From positions 8,804,001 to 8,868,000 of the forward strand of contig JAMPIQ010000002.1 of assembly GCA_024699855.1 (NCBI GenBank): DNA of 64,000 nucleotides. The letters run 5' to 3'. The DNA is from Aphelenchoides besseyi. Its lineage: Eukaryota; Nematoda; Chromadorea; Rhabditida; Aphelenchoididae. Each line of letters begins with the position of its first letter. Within the stretch, counting starts at the first letter, position 1. The notes beneath the pieces were generated by a model. That model was not told the DNA's origin and ran no database searches. It saw nothing but the letters and a program-made list of their open reading frames with translations. Shown here piece by piece: positions 32,101 through 46,087 of this stretch. The translations under genes and the position numbers were made by a program.

Positions 32101-35100
32101 TGGAAAAAGCGACATTTACGGTTAGTGTTGAGTTCTTTTTTGTTATGTCCCAATTGACATTTTTATGAAATTCTCAGAGATTGATTCATAGCTTTAAAGT
32201 ATATGAGATCTGTTTATATCTTGCACCAAATGCACTAGGAATTGTTTTCGCATCGCTTAAGAAGCTTGACGGTATTGAAGAGCGTGATTATTTCTTTAGC
32301 AGGGCGCAACTCCAACTATAAACTCAAAAAATTTTACTGAAAAAAAGACCGTCGATTCAAAATCCGGGCCTTCAACCGAAGACTGGATGCCGGCTAACAT
32401 TCGTGCGTATATTAGTGAGCAGATTCGAAAGGTTACTGAGATGCAACAACGAGAAGAACAGGCGACACGAGAACGTCAACGTCTGTACAAACGACAATCG
32501 AGTATTCCAATGGTCGAAGGTCCAAAGACTTGCAATCAAAAGGTTACACTTCACGGCAACAATCAACTCTTCGACGAGCACACTGTAGGGCATCAAGAGT
32601 TTTACCATCTAATGTTAACACATTTTGCTGAAGTTTCTGTTGCGCATTGGTGACGGCAAATGATTGAGTTGCAGTTGAAACAAATCACGTTGAGTTTTTA
32701 CGTTAACATGCTCGTTTTTAACAAGTTGTCCGTCAGCTTTACGTTCGTAATTTGTCCAAAATGTTGGAGATCTGTGTAAATTAACTAACAATATAAAGCT
32801 GCTGCTAATAACACAAATGCTTTTGTGCCAACTATTCAAATACGAATCCCATGGTAAATAACTTCATATTGTAGAATGTGGTCGGTGCAAGTAGTTTCTA
32901 CGATCATCCCAAATCTACGTTTACTCACGGTCTTGGCAATGGAAATCGATCAAGTAAGTTGACAAATCGCTTAAGATCTTCTATCTTTTTTTAGCTTCAC
33001 AAGTCAAGGAGCACAACAATGTTGCATTTCAAACAGACGACGGAATTCCCAATCATCCAACAACGCCAAACAATCCACCTCCGGGACTAATGGAAGACGA
33101 ATTGCCGCCCCAAGATGGCTATGGTTTGGTTATTAATGGTGAATCGTTGGTGTACGCACTTCGACGAAAATGCGAAAAACTGTTTTTGGAAGTTGGATCT
33201 TTGTGTTCGGTTAGTCTTGTTCTTAACCTTCTTCTGTAAGTGTTATTTAGGCTGTAATTTGTTGTCGTGTAACGCCACTTCAAAAAGCTCAAGTCGTGGA
33301 TTTGGTCAAAAGACACAAGAAAGCAGTCACTCTTTCAATCGGCGATGGAGCCAACGATGTTTCAATGATTAAGACGGCTCATATTGGAGTTGGAATTTCG
33401 GGTAAATTCGATTGACCAAAACAATTCGAAGCTTTTGTTTTAGGTCAAGAAGGAATGCAAGCAGTTCTAGCATCAGACTACAGTATCGGACAATTTTGTT
33501 ATCTTCAACGTCTTTTGCTCGTTCACGGTCGTTGGTCATATTTTCGCATGTGCAAATTTTTGCGCTACTTCTTCTACAAAAACTTCTCCTTTACTTTGGC
33601 CCATTTTTGGTACTCTTTTTTCTGTGGTTATTCGGCTCAAACTGTCTACGATGCAATTTTGATTGCTTGCTACAACATGTTCTTTACTGCACTTCCGGTT
33701 TTAGCAATGGGCGTAAGTTGTGACTATCTTGAACATTTCCGTTTTGACTAATAAGAAAAAACATGTCAATTTTATCATTTATAAATCTTAGTGAACGTTT
33801 GTTTAGGTATTCGATCAAGATGTCAGTGACGAGTATTCACTTCGGTAAGTTTTTGATCGCTAAACCCCATTGATTTTCGATTGCAGTTATCCGAAACTCT
33901 ACATACCTGGTCAGTACAATTTATTTTTCAATATGCGGATATTCACTTATTCGGTAATTCATGGTATGATTAGGTAAGAGATGAACATATGAATGAGATT
34001 GCATTCAAACATGTCTAGCTCATTGGTTTTGTTTTTTGTACCTTACGGAGCTCTTTATTTGGGAATCGATAAGAATGGTCATGATGTGAACGATTACCCG
34101 ATGTTAGCATTCACCGTTTTCACATCGTTAGTTGTAGTTGTTACCGGACAAATTATTTTGGATACCTCGTTTTGGACAGCGTTCAACCACTTTGTTATTT
34201 GGGGTTCTCTTGCCTTTTATTTTGCTGTTGTTCTGCTTTACTATCAAGGTTTGTTGTTCGTGCATCACTAAATCTCCGTATTTTTCAGTCATTCCATATC
34301 CATTAGTTAGCAAAACTCCATCAGGCATCTCGTATGGTGTTGCTTTACGTGCCATGTCAACTCCGCATTTTTGGTTTTCCTTGATTCTAATTTGCGTCAT
34401 TCTTCTTCTGCCCGTAATGATGAATCGTTTTTTTTGGTTCGATACTCATCCCTCTTATGCTGATCGACTACGAGTTCGTTCAAAAATGCCCGAGTATGCA
34501 CATCGTGACAAAGCGGAACCCGCAAAGTGAGTGAAAGTTCTTAAAACTCCGCAGTGAACTTTGTGTTTAGACCTCAAATGCCACGAACCGCAGCAACTCG
34601 ACGAAGTCGACGAGGATCGTTGCGTTCAGGCTACGCGTTTTCGCATACTCAAGGATTCGGTGATCTTATTGCCAAGGGAACACTGTTCAAGAACATCGAA
34701 CACTTACGTACAGCAAGGTAGATGATCCAAGGATTGAAGTTGTTCATTTCGTACCTTCTAGTACTCGTTCTTATTCGCCATCAAAAAGCGGATTGTCACC
34801 GAACGCTGAGAGTTCTTCGGGACTTCTCGGCGCTAATTCGTTAAGTGTGCCACGAGCTTTAAAATCGCTTATCGGAAGTAAAAGCGATGATCGACCACAA
34901 ACCGACTCAGCGACGGCCTCGCCACATTCAACGAACATTCCCGCAATTCGATTTTCTGAACAAGAGTCGACGAATAAAAGAACGACGGAGATTATGTCGT
35001 TTCCAACTAGTCGCTCAACTGATAGCAGCTCGAATTCCCGTCATTCAACACCGCCAATCACGAACACAATGCACAGTTTTGTTGTCAATCAAGACAGCAA

Positions 35101-35122
35101 TCCACTGCCAAGTGGATGGTAA
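29106..35122 (+). CDS. P4-type ATPase, ATP8B-like phospholipid flippase
   Basis: About fifteen or more exons. A likely first exon (29106-29124) joins over a 33-base intron to 29158. The N-terminus is Arg/Ser/Pro-rich. Membrane and actuator parts show [23 protein letters not shown] (actuator) and PISLYV in helix 4. The phosphorylation site DKTGTLT is at about 31000, the nucleotide-binding part follows ([14 protein letters not shown]), then LTGDKTETA and the hinge [10 protein letters not shown] near 33340. The remaining membrane helices run to 34440. The C-terminal [16 protein letters not shown] resembles vertebrate ATP8B proteins, which flip phospholipids from the outer to the inner leaflet with a CDC50 partner. 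An insert at 32303-32586 is charged and coiled-coil-like. The Ser-rich tail of about 130 residues ends at 35122. Exon ends were read by eye. Confidence 0.95.
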
Positions 35123-35233
35123 GTTAACGTCTGATGTTTATTCAACAAAACTCCAAAGATATTTCTGCAAAATCACATAAAAATCGAAGGAAAATACGCA
35201 GCAAAAGTCGTTGATCGAAAGCTGATTAGCAGT

Positions 35234-35605
35234 TCAATTGCCGTTGTTGTATCGCAGTTGATTGGCGTAGAGTTGAGCGGCTCGAAGCAGTTCGGGATCC
35301 AAATCGATGGGCGTTTTGTCGGAGAGGGTTTGTAAGCGAACTAGTCGATCAATTGTCTGGAAGTTGTTTTCACACAAAACTGCGAATACAAACGCTACCT
35401 GATTCAATGTTTGAATTTGCGCCGAAGTTAAATTTCGCAATTCTACGGGTGGTAGAACAATTAGGGCCGTGCGTAAACGTTCGCGTAAGAATTCCATTTG
35501 TTCGCGTGAAGGAGTTGGTTGACAGGCATCACTCCAAGTGTTGAATGTAACGACAGAGAGGAAGAATAGTAAGAACGCGGAAACAATCGAGATTTGCATT
35601 GACAT
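35234..35605 (-). CDS. Small secreted protein, single exon
   Basis: 123 residues with no intron. A hydrophobic signal peptide (ISIVSAFLLFFLSVVTF) is followed by a mature part of about 100 residues with only two cysteines (ACQP, LCEN) and a predicted all-helical look (LRERLRTALIVL, LNQVAFVFAVL). Convergent with the flippase gene, whose stop is 110 bases away. Function unknown; not recognised. Confidence 0.72.
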   Translation of the reverse strand: MSMQISIVSAFLLFFLSVVTFNTWSDACQPTPSREQMEFLRERLRTALIVLPPVELRNLTSAQIQTLNQVAFVFAVLCENNFQTIDRLVRLQTLSDKTPIDLDPELLRAAQLYANQLRYNNGN

Positions 35606-35887
35606 TCAACAAACCTGACAACTGCGAATGAGACACGGAATTCAAATGAACGCCAACCGTGGCAAATGAAATTCAAAGAACTGACGATTCTGCTGATGCG
35701 ACTCCTCGTAATAAACCGCATGTTTTGAGTTTTCGTTGAGGATTTACATTCGTGATTATGTTGAAAACCGGCTGAATGGTCTTATTTAAGGCCGTAGTTT
35801 GCAATCTCCAGTTGATTTTAAGTGTTTTGCCGCTATCATCCGTGTGTTTACTCGAAGTTGGCAGTCGATTCATATTCTCGCTAAGCG

Positions 35888-36265
35888 ATGAAAACATTCG
35901 ACCTAGTTTCCAGTTACGTATTCCTGTTTATTACTCTGTTGATCTTTGTCCGAATTCATGGACAACCGATTTCGACACAATCAGCCGAAAACTTTCGCAC
36001 TTATGAAATTCTTTCGTTGGATTCAGTTGGCGACAACAACGAAACCGGGGCTAAGGGTCCAAATTCGATGCCGTTCTCTTATGAAACATCGTCGGGAAAT
36101 GAGATCGATTCTTCCGAAGACAATTGGGAGTACAAGTCAAAAGAATCGCTTCGGCCTTCGAACTCAATAATCCAATCTGGTGTTCAGAAACTTGACCAGA
36201 AAATTGAAGATGAACAGCAGAGCAATCTTTTAAAACGATACATTTGGTTACTCCGATTGTTCTAA
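35888..36265 (+). CDS. Small secreted acidic protein, possible peptide precursor
   Basis: 125 residues, single exon. The signal peptide (YVFLFITLLIFVRIHG) is followed by a disordered, Ser/Asn/Glu-rich body without cysteines. The extreme C-terminus is a dibasic KR followed by YIWLLRLF and the stop. This layout (signal, acidic spacer, dibasic site, short hydrophobic peptide) fits a neuropeptide precursor, although there is no Gly for amidation. The start of the gene is divergent from the small secreted gene at 35234-35605. Confidence 0.6.
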   Translation: MKTFDLVSSYVFLFITLLIFVRIHGQPISTQSAENFRTYEILSLDSVGDNNETGAKGPNSMPFSYETSSGNEIDSSEDNWEYKSKESLRPSNSIIQSGVQKLDQKIEDEQQSNLLKRYIWLLRLF

Positions 36266-36479
36266 AAACTTCTAATACCTTCTTGTATTTCTTCAATCGA
36301 TTTAACTGTAAACTGAAACTATTTGAGGTCAAAGTGACGATAAACTATGTGGTTGAAGTTCATACAATTGCTTCGATGATGAACTGCTATTTGATTATGT
36401 ATTTAAAATTTATTGCAGGTACTCGACGTCTTTTGTAACGATTAAATTTAGGCATAAAAACCCCGATGGAAGTCTTGCG

Positions 36480-36860
36480 ATGGCTGCTTTCGACCATCCA
36501 CCAGCTTCTGCTCGTCGAAACCACTCGATAGCATCAACTTCGAGTAGCACAACGATCAACGGCGTGGACATTCCAATTCAACCAATGGGAAAATTTCGTG
36601 CCCGTAGAGCAACCATCGAAATGGAAACCGATCTGGACGATGAAGAGCAATTGACTTCGCGCAAACGCCAAAAGCAATATCAGCACTCATCGCGTGATCA
36701 GTATTCAAAACCTCATCGTAATGGGGAGATCGAAGCAGAAATCAGTAGACGGAAACGGAATACGCCTCAAAACGCTTCAAGTAGCTCGTCAACCGACTTC
36801 CCAGTTCAGTCCAGATATCCACGATCACGCAGAGACCGACGTGGCGATACATTAGTTTAA
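36480..36860 (+). CDS. Hypothetical basic Ser/Arg-rich protein or gene 3' exon
   Basis: The 127-codon frame is rich in Arg, Ser and Lys (SRRKRN, SRRDRR) with several nuclear-localisation-like clusters and no structured domain. Coding-like sequence in the same frame extends upstream to an acceptor (ATTGCAG) ending at 36418, so 36480 may be an internal Met and an earlier exon may exist that I could not find. A further exon-like frame at 36945-37135 follows. Function unknown. Confidence 0.45.
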   Translation: MAAFDHPPASARRNHSIASTSSSTTINGVDIPIQPMGKFRARRATIEMETDLDDEEQLTSRKRQKQYQHSSRDQYSKPHRNGEIEAEISRRKRNTPQNASSSSSTDFPVQSRYPRSRRDRRGDTLV

Positions 36861-37707
36861 ACGATTGTGCTCAATGAATTCTACGTGTCATTCACTCGTG
36901 CCTTAGAAATTCGCATATCTCCGCCAAATTGTTTCTTTGCCTCAATAATATTGTTGTTAATTTATCTTGTTCTAGTCCTTCAAATGTAAACATGACTAAT
37001 TCTGCATTACGATCGTCGACTCACCATTTCAAAACGCCAATTACTGTTACAGTAAAATGTTCAACTCTTTCAACCGATGACAAGAATAAAGACGTGTATT
37101 CTTCGACAAGAGTTCGATTTTTACATTCACAGTAACCGCGTGAACGTACTTAATTCAATAACAAGACTGATAGATCAGTTGGGCGATCCAACTAGAGATT
37201 AGTTTGCATCATCATGAACCGAAAGCATTTGAAATTGTTGATGCAAACTCTGTTTGTCGAAAACATATTCCTTCGTGGATGTTTGAGCATAAAAGAACCT
37301 TTGTTAAGCCAAAAAGTTACCATCACAACTTGTGCTGGTGTGTTTGTCTGTTTAGTTTGGTTCTTATTTGTCCGCGATAGCAAACTCACATGTGGGTTTT
37401 CAGTCTCAAAAAAGATCACATCTCCAAAGAAAACAAACTGAATTTTCTTTATGCTCAACTAGAGGACTTGGCAACTTCTGTGGACGACGAACACCTCGTG
37501 GATCTTGTATTGACGTGCTACAATGTTGAATAGAAGCAGAAACAAACTTAAACTCCGAATGTTTTTATTGATGGTAAAATAAATACCGTACGAAAGTAGA
37601 AACAAAGTCTCAACAAAAACAACGAAAAATACTCGTTTTGTTGGCATCGTAACACGGGGCTAATCTCCGGCTCGAGATTCTCATTAAATAGACGGGCAAC
37701 CAAGAAA
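36861..37707. other. Intergenic region
   Basis: Contains an exon-like open frame at 36945-37135 (+) preceded by a TTCTAG acceptor, which could belong to the basic-protein gene. The rest holds short shadow ORFs only. Confidence 0.35.
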
Positions 37708-38538
37708 TTAGTCTTCACGACAGAATTTGATACAGTCCTTATAGTTTTCAAAGTTGTTGGAGTTTCCACCAGTTCCATAGTAGGTGAATAGCAGACAGTT
37801 GTTTATGTTTCGACTGTAAAAGTAGCGCGGTGTATGAGATCCTTGAAACGCGTATTTCCCGGTGTCATATGTCAAATCACACGCTGCTTCTGCAAGAACA
37901 AAACATAAACATGTTACGCGCCTTGTGTTTTTTTCTGATTACAAACAGAACCGGTATTTTGATTGATGAACAAATTTGAGTGAAATTTCTTCCTTTTACA
38001 CTTAAAATGAATGTTCAACGACAACTTTCCTAACAAACTTCTTACCTTTATTGGGACAACAGTGCTCGTCAATGCATTCGTGATTCTCCGGACATTGATC
38101 GCATTTCAACGGCTCATTTTGCCTATCAACTGCTGCTCTAACACCACCAGGACATTTGGCTAAACAGTATCAGAAGGTTAGTGGCTAACAGACGACAAAC
38201 TTACGAACTGGAAGAACCATTCCGTGGTTGTTTGCTGCATCGGCGTCATCAGCACTAACGCCCGTACACTTGTCGCGGCATTCATCGGCCGATTTAAAAC
38301 GATTTTGATTGCCGTTACATCCATCGTAAATAAACGGCTGACAACGTCGAGTTCGTGTATCAAAATAGAATCTTAGTCCACCGGCTTCTCCACACGAATT
38401 GTCGCCTTTATCTCGTGCTAAAATAAGTGTGGGGTTGCTTTATGAGCCGCAGATCCTACGTTCCAAACATTCTGACAACTGTGAACTGAACGGTAAACAG
38501 ACCAAAACAACCAACAAAGATGCCCGAAACTGTTGCAT
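37708..38538 (-). CDS. Secreted two-Kunitz protein with a Cys-rich module between
   Basis: Minus-strand exons 38460-38538, 38205-38417, 38046-38159 and 37708-37889, in frame, about 195 residues. A signal peptide (FRASLLVVLVCLPFSS) comes first. Kunitz domain 1 has all six cysteines (ECLEP, NSCGE, RRCQP, DGCNG, DECRDKC). Its P1 position right after the second Cys is Gly, so it is unlikely to inhibit trypsin. A module of CP-G-...-C-...-CP-...-CC type follows (like lustrin or EB repeats). Kunitz domain 2 keeps YFYSRNINNC and NNFENYKDC but lacks the Cys14-Cys38 pair. Kunitz proteins inhibit serine proteases or block channels; here a non-inhibitory or matrix role is possible. Each Kunitz domain is in its own exon. 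Confidence 0.9.
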
Positions 38539-40124
38539 TGCTTGAGCAGGCGACTGAACTGTTAATACGTGATCGGAGGCTTTTAAACGACTCCAAGTGT
38601 CTGGCGAACGGCTTAGAAAACACGCTAAAAATACTCTTCAGTAAACGTCGGTTTTGCAATTTCGGTTTTGAAGTGTCGGGAAGCGCACAGAGGCGGCGAA
38701 TTCACGCAAACAAAGAAAATTCGCAAACACGTCGATTGCGCCGTTTTTGTTATCGTGCGCGAAATTCGGAACGATGCGAAGAAACACGTCGATACGCGTT
38801 TGTGTGCCATCAAAACAACGTCAATAGAAGAGCACGCCTTCAAACGTGACTAGAGGTTGCTTATTGGGTACTTGCGCAGTGTTCTGTCTTCTCGTTGATT
38901 GCACAGTCGTTGTCCACAAACGAAATGAACAACAATTGCGCGAGGTTAGAAACAAACGACGACAAGAAGCGTTGAAATAAAAGACGTCAAAAGTGCTTAA
39001 AATTTGAGGAAAACAAAATCGAGAACGCATCTCAACGTCGCCGCTTTAATTTTCGCTTGCGCACTCGTCTCAACACAGATTCGCGCAACCAATTTCCCCT
39101 CGACGTCATTGTGCTCGTACACGCAAAAGATACTGAAATTCAATGAGCTAAACGGATTGCGAATAGAAAATGTCATAACCCAAAAATTGACTTCAAATAA
39201 ACTCGGGAATTGTTGCTGTCAGATCTAAAGGACTGTTTCCCAACCAACAAAAGTAACTATTGAAGAGCAGCTCCTAATTGCCCACTATCACAATGGAACT
39301 CTCATACCAGGCATTCAATTGCTCTTTAACGCTGTTGTTTGTTTTAGTGTCAAAGATAACCACAGATTTGATGTTCGACTCGTTCAGTTGTTGACATCTA
39401 TCGACGAATGTAAGTGTGATTGTGTGGTTAACACTAACCGTTGAATTTCGTTCAAAAATCTAAGAATCGTTGGTTATTTTGCTTTTTGGTGATTACTTTA
39501 ACTTTGTTACGCAAAATACCAATCGATATGGTCGACTGTTCAGTACATCGACAACACGAAAGATGTTGGTTTCGATTGGAAATAGGACTTTGCATCGAAG
39601 ATCCTACGAGGTCGAGCTGGCAGTTCGAGTCGGCAGTCAGAGAGATTGCTGCCACAGAGTTTGTTTTCTGTTTTGTCAGCGGGAATGAAATCTGGCGAGA
39701 TTCTTTCATTTCTTTTCCTTTTATTTGGACTCAATATTGAGATACCAATCGGAGTGTAGTTGAGTTCAGAGATGACAAGAATATCGGGACTGGAAATAGA
39801 GGACTTTAGATGAGAGAAACATAATCAGAGCTAGTCAACTGTCGGAGCCCAAATTTGAAGGCTTCTTATGATTGGATGGCTAGTTGCTGGCTTCCAATTA
39901 AACGAATAAAAGTAGAATTGAAAGGCTTTTGGTACTGATTTTAAGCTCGCTGTCATTCTTAAAAACTATTCCTAGTTCTTGAAAATAGAAATGATCGGTT
40001 TCTGTTGTTTGCGTGCCATTTTCTCTAATCGGAACTCTTTTCGAGATTATCACGTGTTTCATGTACTGTACCTTTGATCAACCGTTTACTCCTTTCATCA
40101 ATTACCTTTCAGATCTTTTCGAGA
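38539..40124. other. Intergenic region
   Basis: Short ORFs on both strands around 38520-39030 and 39441-39740, no domains. Presumably includes promoters of the Kunitz gene (-) and of family member B (+). Confidence 0.4.
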
Positions 40125-40718
40125 ATGACTGACTGCGATCATCGTGAACTTTTTACTACCGGCATTTACCGCGTTTCGGTTACGGAAGGCTGTTTCCGTC
40201 CTCATTCAGGAGACTCAGTTCACATCAGTCAATTCGAAAACTTGCCGTTCGATCAGGACAATTGGTATGGCTTTCACGCCACTCCATCTGATTTGTTGAC
40301 CGGCAGTTTTGAAGTTACATTCGAAATCAGCGAACCGCACGTCGATTTGGAATACGCGGTTTGGACTGAAGATGCCAAAGGAAACGTGTTGAACGGTAAA
40401 AAGGGTGAGGTGAAAGCGACCATATCATCCTTAACTCCCTTACTTTTAGATCAGTTCTCGGCCAACTACGAAGTTACGTTGCCCGGAAATCTGAGCACGG
40501 CATTTGCTTGTGCCCGAGTTCGTACGGTCACATGTCAAGTTTGTGCTGCAATCTACGGCGATTCTTACGACACGCACTCAACGGCCGGTTACACAGACGA
40601 GCAGTTCAGTGCGTCCAGTCCCTATTTCGGTCGACAAGAACCGTCGATAAAGACGGAAGAAAACGTGTGGGACGAATATTGTGATGAGCCCACGTTCGAC
40701 GAATGTCCAGAGTGGTGA
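40125..40718 (+). CDS. Member B of an unrecognised two-gene family
   Basis: Exons 40125-40404 and 40450-40718 with a 45-base GT-AG intron, again a multiple of three and free of stops; the spliced product has 182 residues. Exon 1 is 280 bases in both members and the intron sits at the same codon and phase, so the genes are clearly duplicates. Conserved blocks include CDHRELFTTG, FRPHS, DLEYAVWTED, FACARVRT and CQVCA, and the last residues PEW. The C-terminal third is acidic and variable. No signal peptide or membrane segment. Removing the intron improves the alignment with member A, which supports splicing over read-through. Function unknown. Confidence 0.82.
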   Translation: MTDCDHRELFTTGIYRVSVTEGCFRPHSGDSVHISQFENLPFDQDNWYGFHATPSDLLTGSFEVTFEISEPHVDLEYAVWTEDAKGNVLNGKKGEVKATISSLTPLLLDQFSANYEVTLPGNLSTAFACARVRTVTCQVCAAIYGDSYDTHSTAGYTDEQFSASSPYFGRQEPSIKTEENVWDEYCDEPTFDECPEW

Positions 40719-43700
40719 CTACAGTGTTTCATAAACTATTTCGGGCCAAACTTCATAAACTCAGTATTTCTTATTGTTCTTTTCGTATGACTTTCTAAAT
40801 TGTCTTTCCCAAAATCCTAATTAAACAATGTCTTTGCAAAAAGAACGTTCCTTAACTTCTCTTTTCTATTTTACGTTGCAAGCAGTAAATAAAAAAGAGG
40901 GAACGGTAATTCTCGCGGTGGGTCATAAGATTTACGAACAAAGAACGAAAATATGAGGTGCATGAATGTTGCTATCAATTTTACAAAAAGAAGAACAAAG
41001 AGCTTGTTGTTCGAGAACTCGAGTCAATCAAATCCCCTGACATGAATGTCTTAGTCATCGACCACGTTTTGAAATTGATTGTGACGTTGATTGCCATTGA
41101 CGTAGTTGAAATTACCACTGTATACCCACTTGTTTGCCTATTTAAATGCACGAGAAGCAGCAAATGGACCGCGAAGTGACGAGATCAAATCGCTGATAAC
41201 CGCGGAAGCAAATGAAACTGTTTCGTAACTCGCTTTTGACGACCGCAGACTTTGAATATCATCATGAAAGTTCAGGACCGCAATACAAAAGAGTTGTGTT
41301 CGTTTTGTGTTAGACGTGCTTTGAGATTCAAGTAAACGGGAATGCTAGTTTGACGAGCTATTGAGGTAAATAAGATGAATTTCTTTAATTGGACCCATAA
41401 GCTGTCGTTCTGAGTGAACATCTGGCTCGAAGATGTTTGAACGTGTTGATGATTAGAATGCGCGAAAATGGTCTCGCAAAGTTTCTTTGTTCGTAGTGTG
41501 TAAATGGACGAACTGCGACTGCAAGCTCTAAATTGTCACATTCGAGGTTTTTTCGAAGGAAGATTGTCGTTTTCGTATTTCGTGTTTGAGGTCACTTAAC
41601 GACGTTAAGCATTGGAGCGAGATTATCGGCTGCTACTTGTGGTTTTTGCGTGACTTAAAATCCCGTTGGACAATTAAGATTTGGGGCCAAGGATCGCGGC
41701 GTTGTTCGCAAATCAACGACGGAAGGCCGCGTGCTCGAAGCGGAAATGAGGAGGCAAATGGCTTGAGGGTGAAACGTCGTTGGGGTTCTTCGCTCGTTTT
41801 TCTGTGCATTCTCGAGCGTAAAACGGACGAATTGGATGAAACGCTCTGTCCCCTTTTTCTCTTCTTTGCGTGTTTGAGCTGCGGGGCGACGAGACGCAAA
41901 GCAAAAATTTAGTCGAGAGCGTCGTTCTGGGCCTGCAGCTGAATGAATGCATGCTGCGTGTGTCGGCGTTTTGCCGCTCTCGTTCCGTTTATCGGCTGTG
42001 GACTCCAATTTTGTGAGTCGACGCAGCAAAAGATTGCGGACGCGTCATTTCCGCAACCACGTACCGAATTTTTTCGGGTCGAACGTTGCGATCTGTCCTT
42101 TAAAACAATATGACGTGTGACACTCAAACGCCAACCATTTTTTTATTCACGCAAGTTATTCGCGATTGCGCAACAAAAATACCGCAGCGAATCTCATGGC
42201 GCCGGGACTGAAGAGCGTTTTGCTCCGTTTATGGGATTAGCCAAAACCCTGACGATTTGTCTTTGCGTTGATGATTGGCGGGAGATAGACGTTGCTTTCG
42301 ATCTTTTTGTTTTTGGCGTTTACGCGAACTGTGAATTGCAAAAACGTCGTGTGCGTGTCGCTTTTGTGCCGCTGAATTCGCTGTTGCTTCAGAGTGTGCA
42401 TCCACGATCTTGGTCTTAAGTTCTATTATTCTGTCTGTCATTTCAACGCAGAAGCCTATCAACAGTTAACGCGGTTTGCGGTTCGTTTTCGTCCATCGAC
42501 GAATTCATCGGGTTTTATTCAAATCAAGATCTTCGGGATTTCGCATTTTGACTGTGTGGTCTTCATTCGTTCGCCGCCTCGAGCGGCTTTTTGCCGCTCA
42601 AGTCCACCGGTTTCTGAATATCAATCAACTGCACCATCGAAGAGAGTCAAATGTCATCGCCAACGGCTAGTTCGTCAACGGGTAGGAGAATACAAAATCA
42701 ATGGTAGTTGTTGTTGGTGAAGTTGTGATTGTGCTGAGGACAAACAAATTGGTCTTTTGAATAAGATGAATGTGTCCAAACAATCGAGTACGCATTTTTA
42801 ATTTTCCGTTTTTACCCTCCGACGGCAATCGACAGTGCCGTTGGGTCGTCTCGTGGGACGCGTTTGAGAACTCGAAACGAGCCAATGGCCAACAAAACGA
42901 ATAAGTTGGTCAAGAAGTGGAGGGCATCTTGCGATATTTCTCTGTGTGTGTAGCTTAATCCGTTGGTTTGTTCGCAAATCCGCTCAACAACGACCTGGTT
43001 TTGAACGTTGTTTTGTCGGGCCAGTTCTTGTTGTCTAATTTAACCGAACACTCAAACCGCCGTTTCCAAGAAATGGCTGCACGTTTTTGGACGGGGATTA
43101 GTCAACGTACCACGACTACTGAAGACCTTCCACTCGCTTTCCACCGATCGTCGGTTTTGCATTACGAGTGCCAATGAGGTGTTTTTTGCTTGAGATTTGC
43201 AGCTTTTCCACTGGTTCTTCTAATCCCCTTTTGGCTGCAGTTAATAAAGAGACTGTTGAGCGACATGACCGTAAAACCGTTGCGTTTGCCCATCCGCAAA
43301 ACTTTTTTTCGTCAGTTCCAATCGTCTTGCAAAGAGGTTTGATACTTCCGCTTTCTGACGAAAACAACCATTAGACTGTTCGTATTATGGTTGCTGCCCG
43401 GATCGAGTGGGATTCTAAAAATTGGAATCCGTTAATGTGGTGAATGAATTTTGACCAAAAAACCATAGGAACAGGCCAAAGGTGCGGAGAAGCGACGTGT
43501 ACATTAATGCGAGGTTTCTCTTCGTCAATTTGCCGTTGCTGGTGCGTCAAGACGTTAAATTTTGAGGCCCAAAACGCGTCGAAATTTTATTATGGCTTGC
43601 GTATTTGCAAGATGCTGCGCGGCCACAGGGGCATATGCTTTGTATTCGAAAAGACGTCTGGAAAGCCGAAATGCTGCACGTTCTCGGAACGTTCACGTCG

Positions 43701-44008
43701 ATGTGCTTTTCGCTGTTTCCGCAACGATCGACCGGAACGACGGCTGAGAGGTGTGGCGGCGGAACGTGTGATCGAAAAGCGAAAGTCCCACCTGAACTTC
43801 ATAAACAAACTCACTTTTTTGTTAGACATCCAATTACTCTCGAGTTTATTCGTATTCCGATGCACGTTTATTTTTCCGTATGGTTGTGCGCGTTTGTTTA
43901 TTTCCACTTTTATTTAGAGGTTGTGATCGTGAATATTCATGCGGTGCACGTGTTGTGTTTGGATGTTCGATGTGATCGACCCACTAATCGACTTCTCACG
44001 TTTTCAGC
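40719..44008. other. 3.3-kb region upstream of the kinase gene
   Basis: No confident gene. From about 41580 on, the sequence is less AT-rich than its surroundings and unusually full of long overlapping ORFs on both strands (up to 157 codons, 43444-43917). None has a domain. It probably contains the promoter and 5' exons of the JNK-type gene, since the first kinase-gene exon I can define lacks a start codon. Confidence 0.45.

Positions 44009-46087
<2,079 letters not shown>

Noticed and set aside
36244..36438. ORF overlapping the end of the candidate peptide precursor
   Set aside because: Hydrophobic AT-rich frame crossing a probable splice acceptor. No supporting feature.
42581..42599. Perfect 7-base hairpin GAGCGGC-TTTTT-GCCGCTC, like a bacterial terminator
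   Set aside because: The context is a eukaryotic intergenic region with no T run after the stem. A stem of this size is expected by chance in 64 kb.
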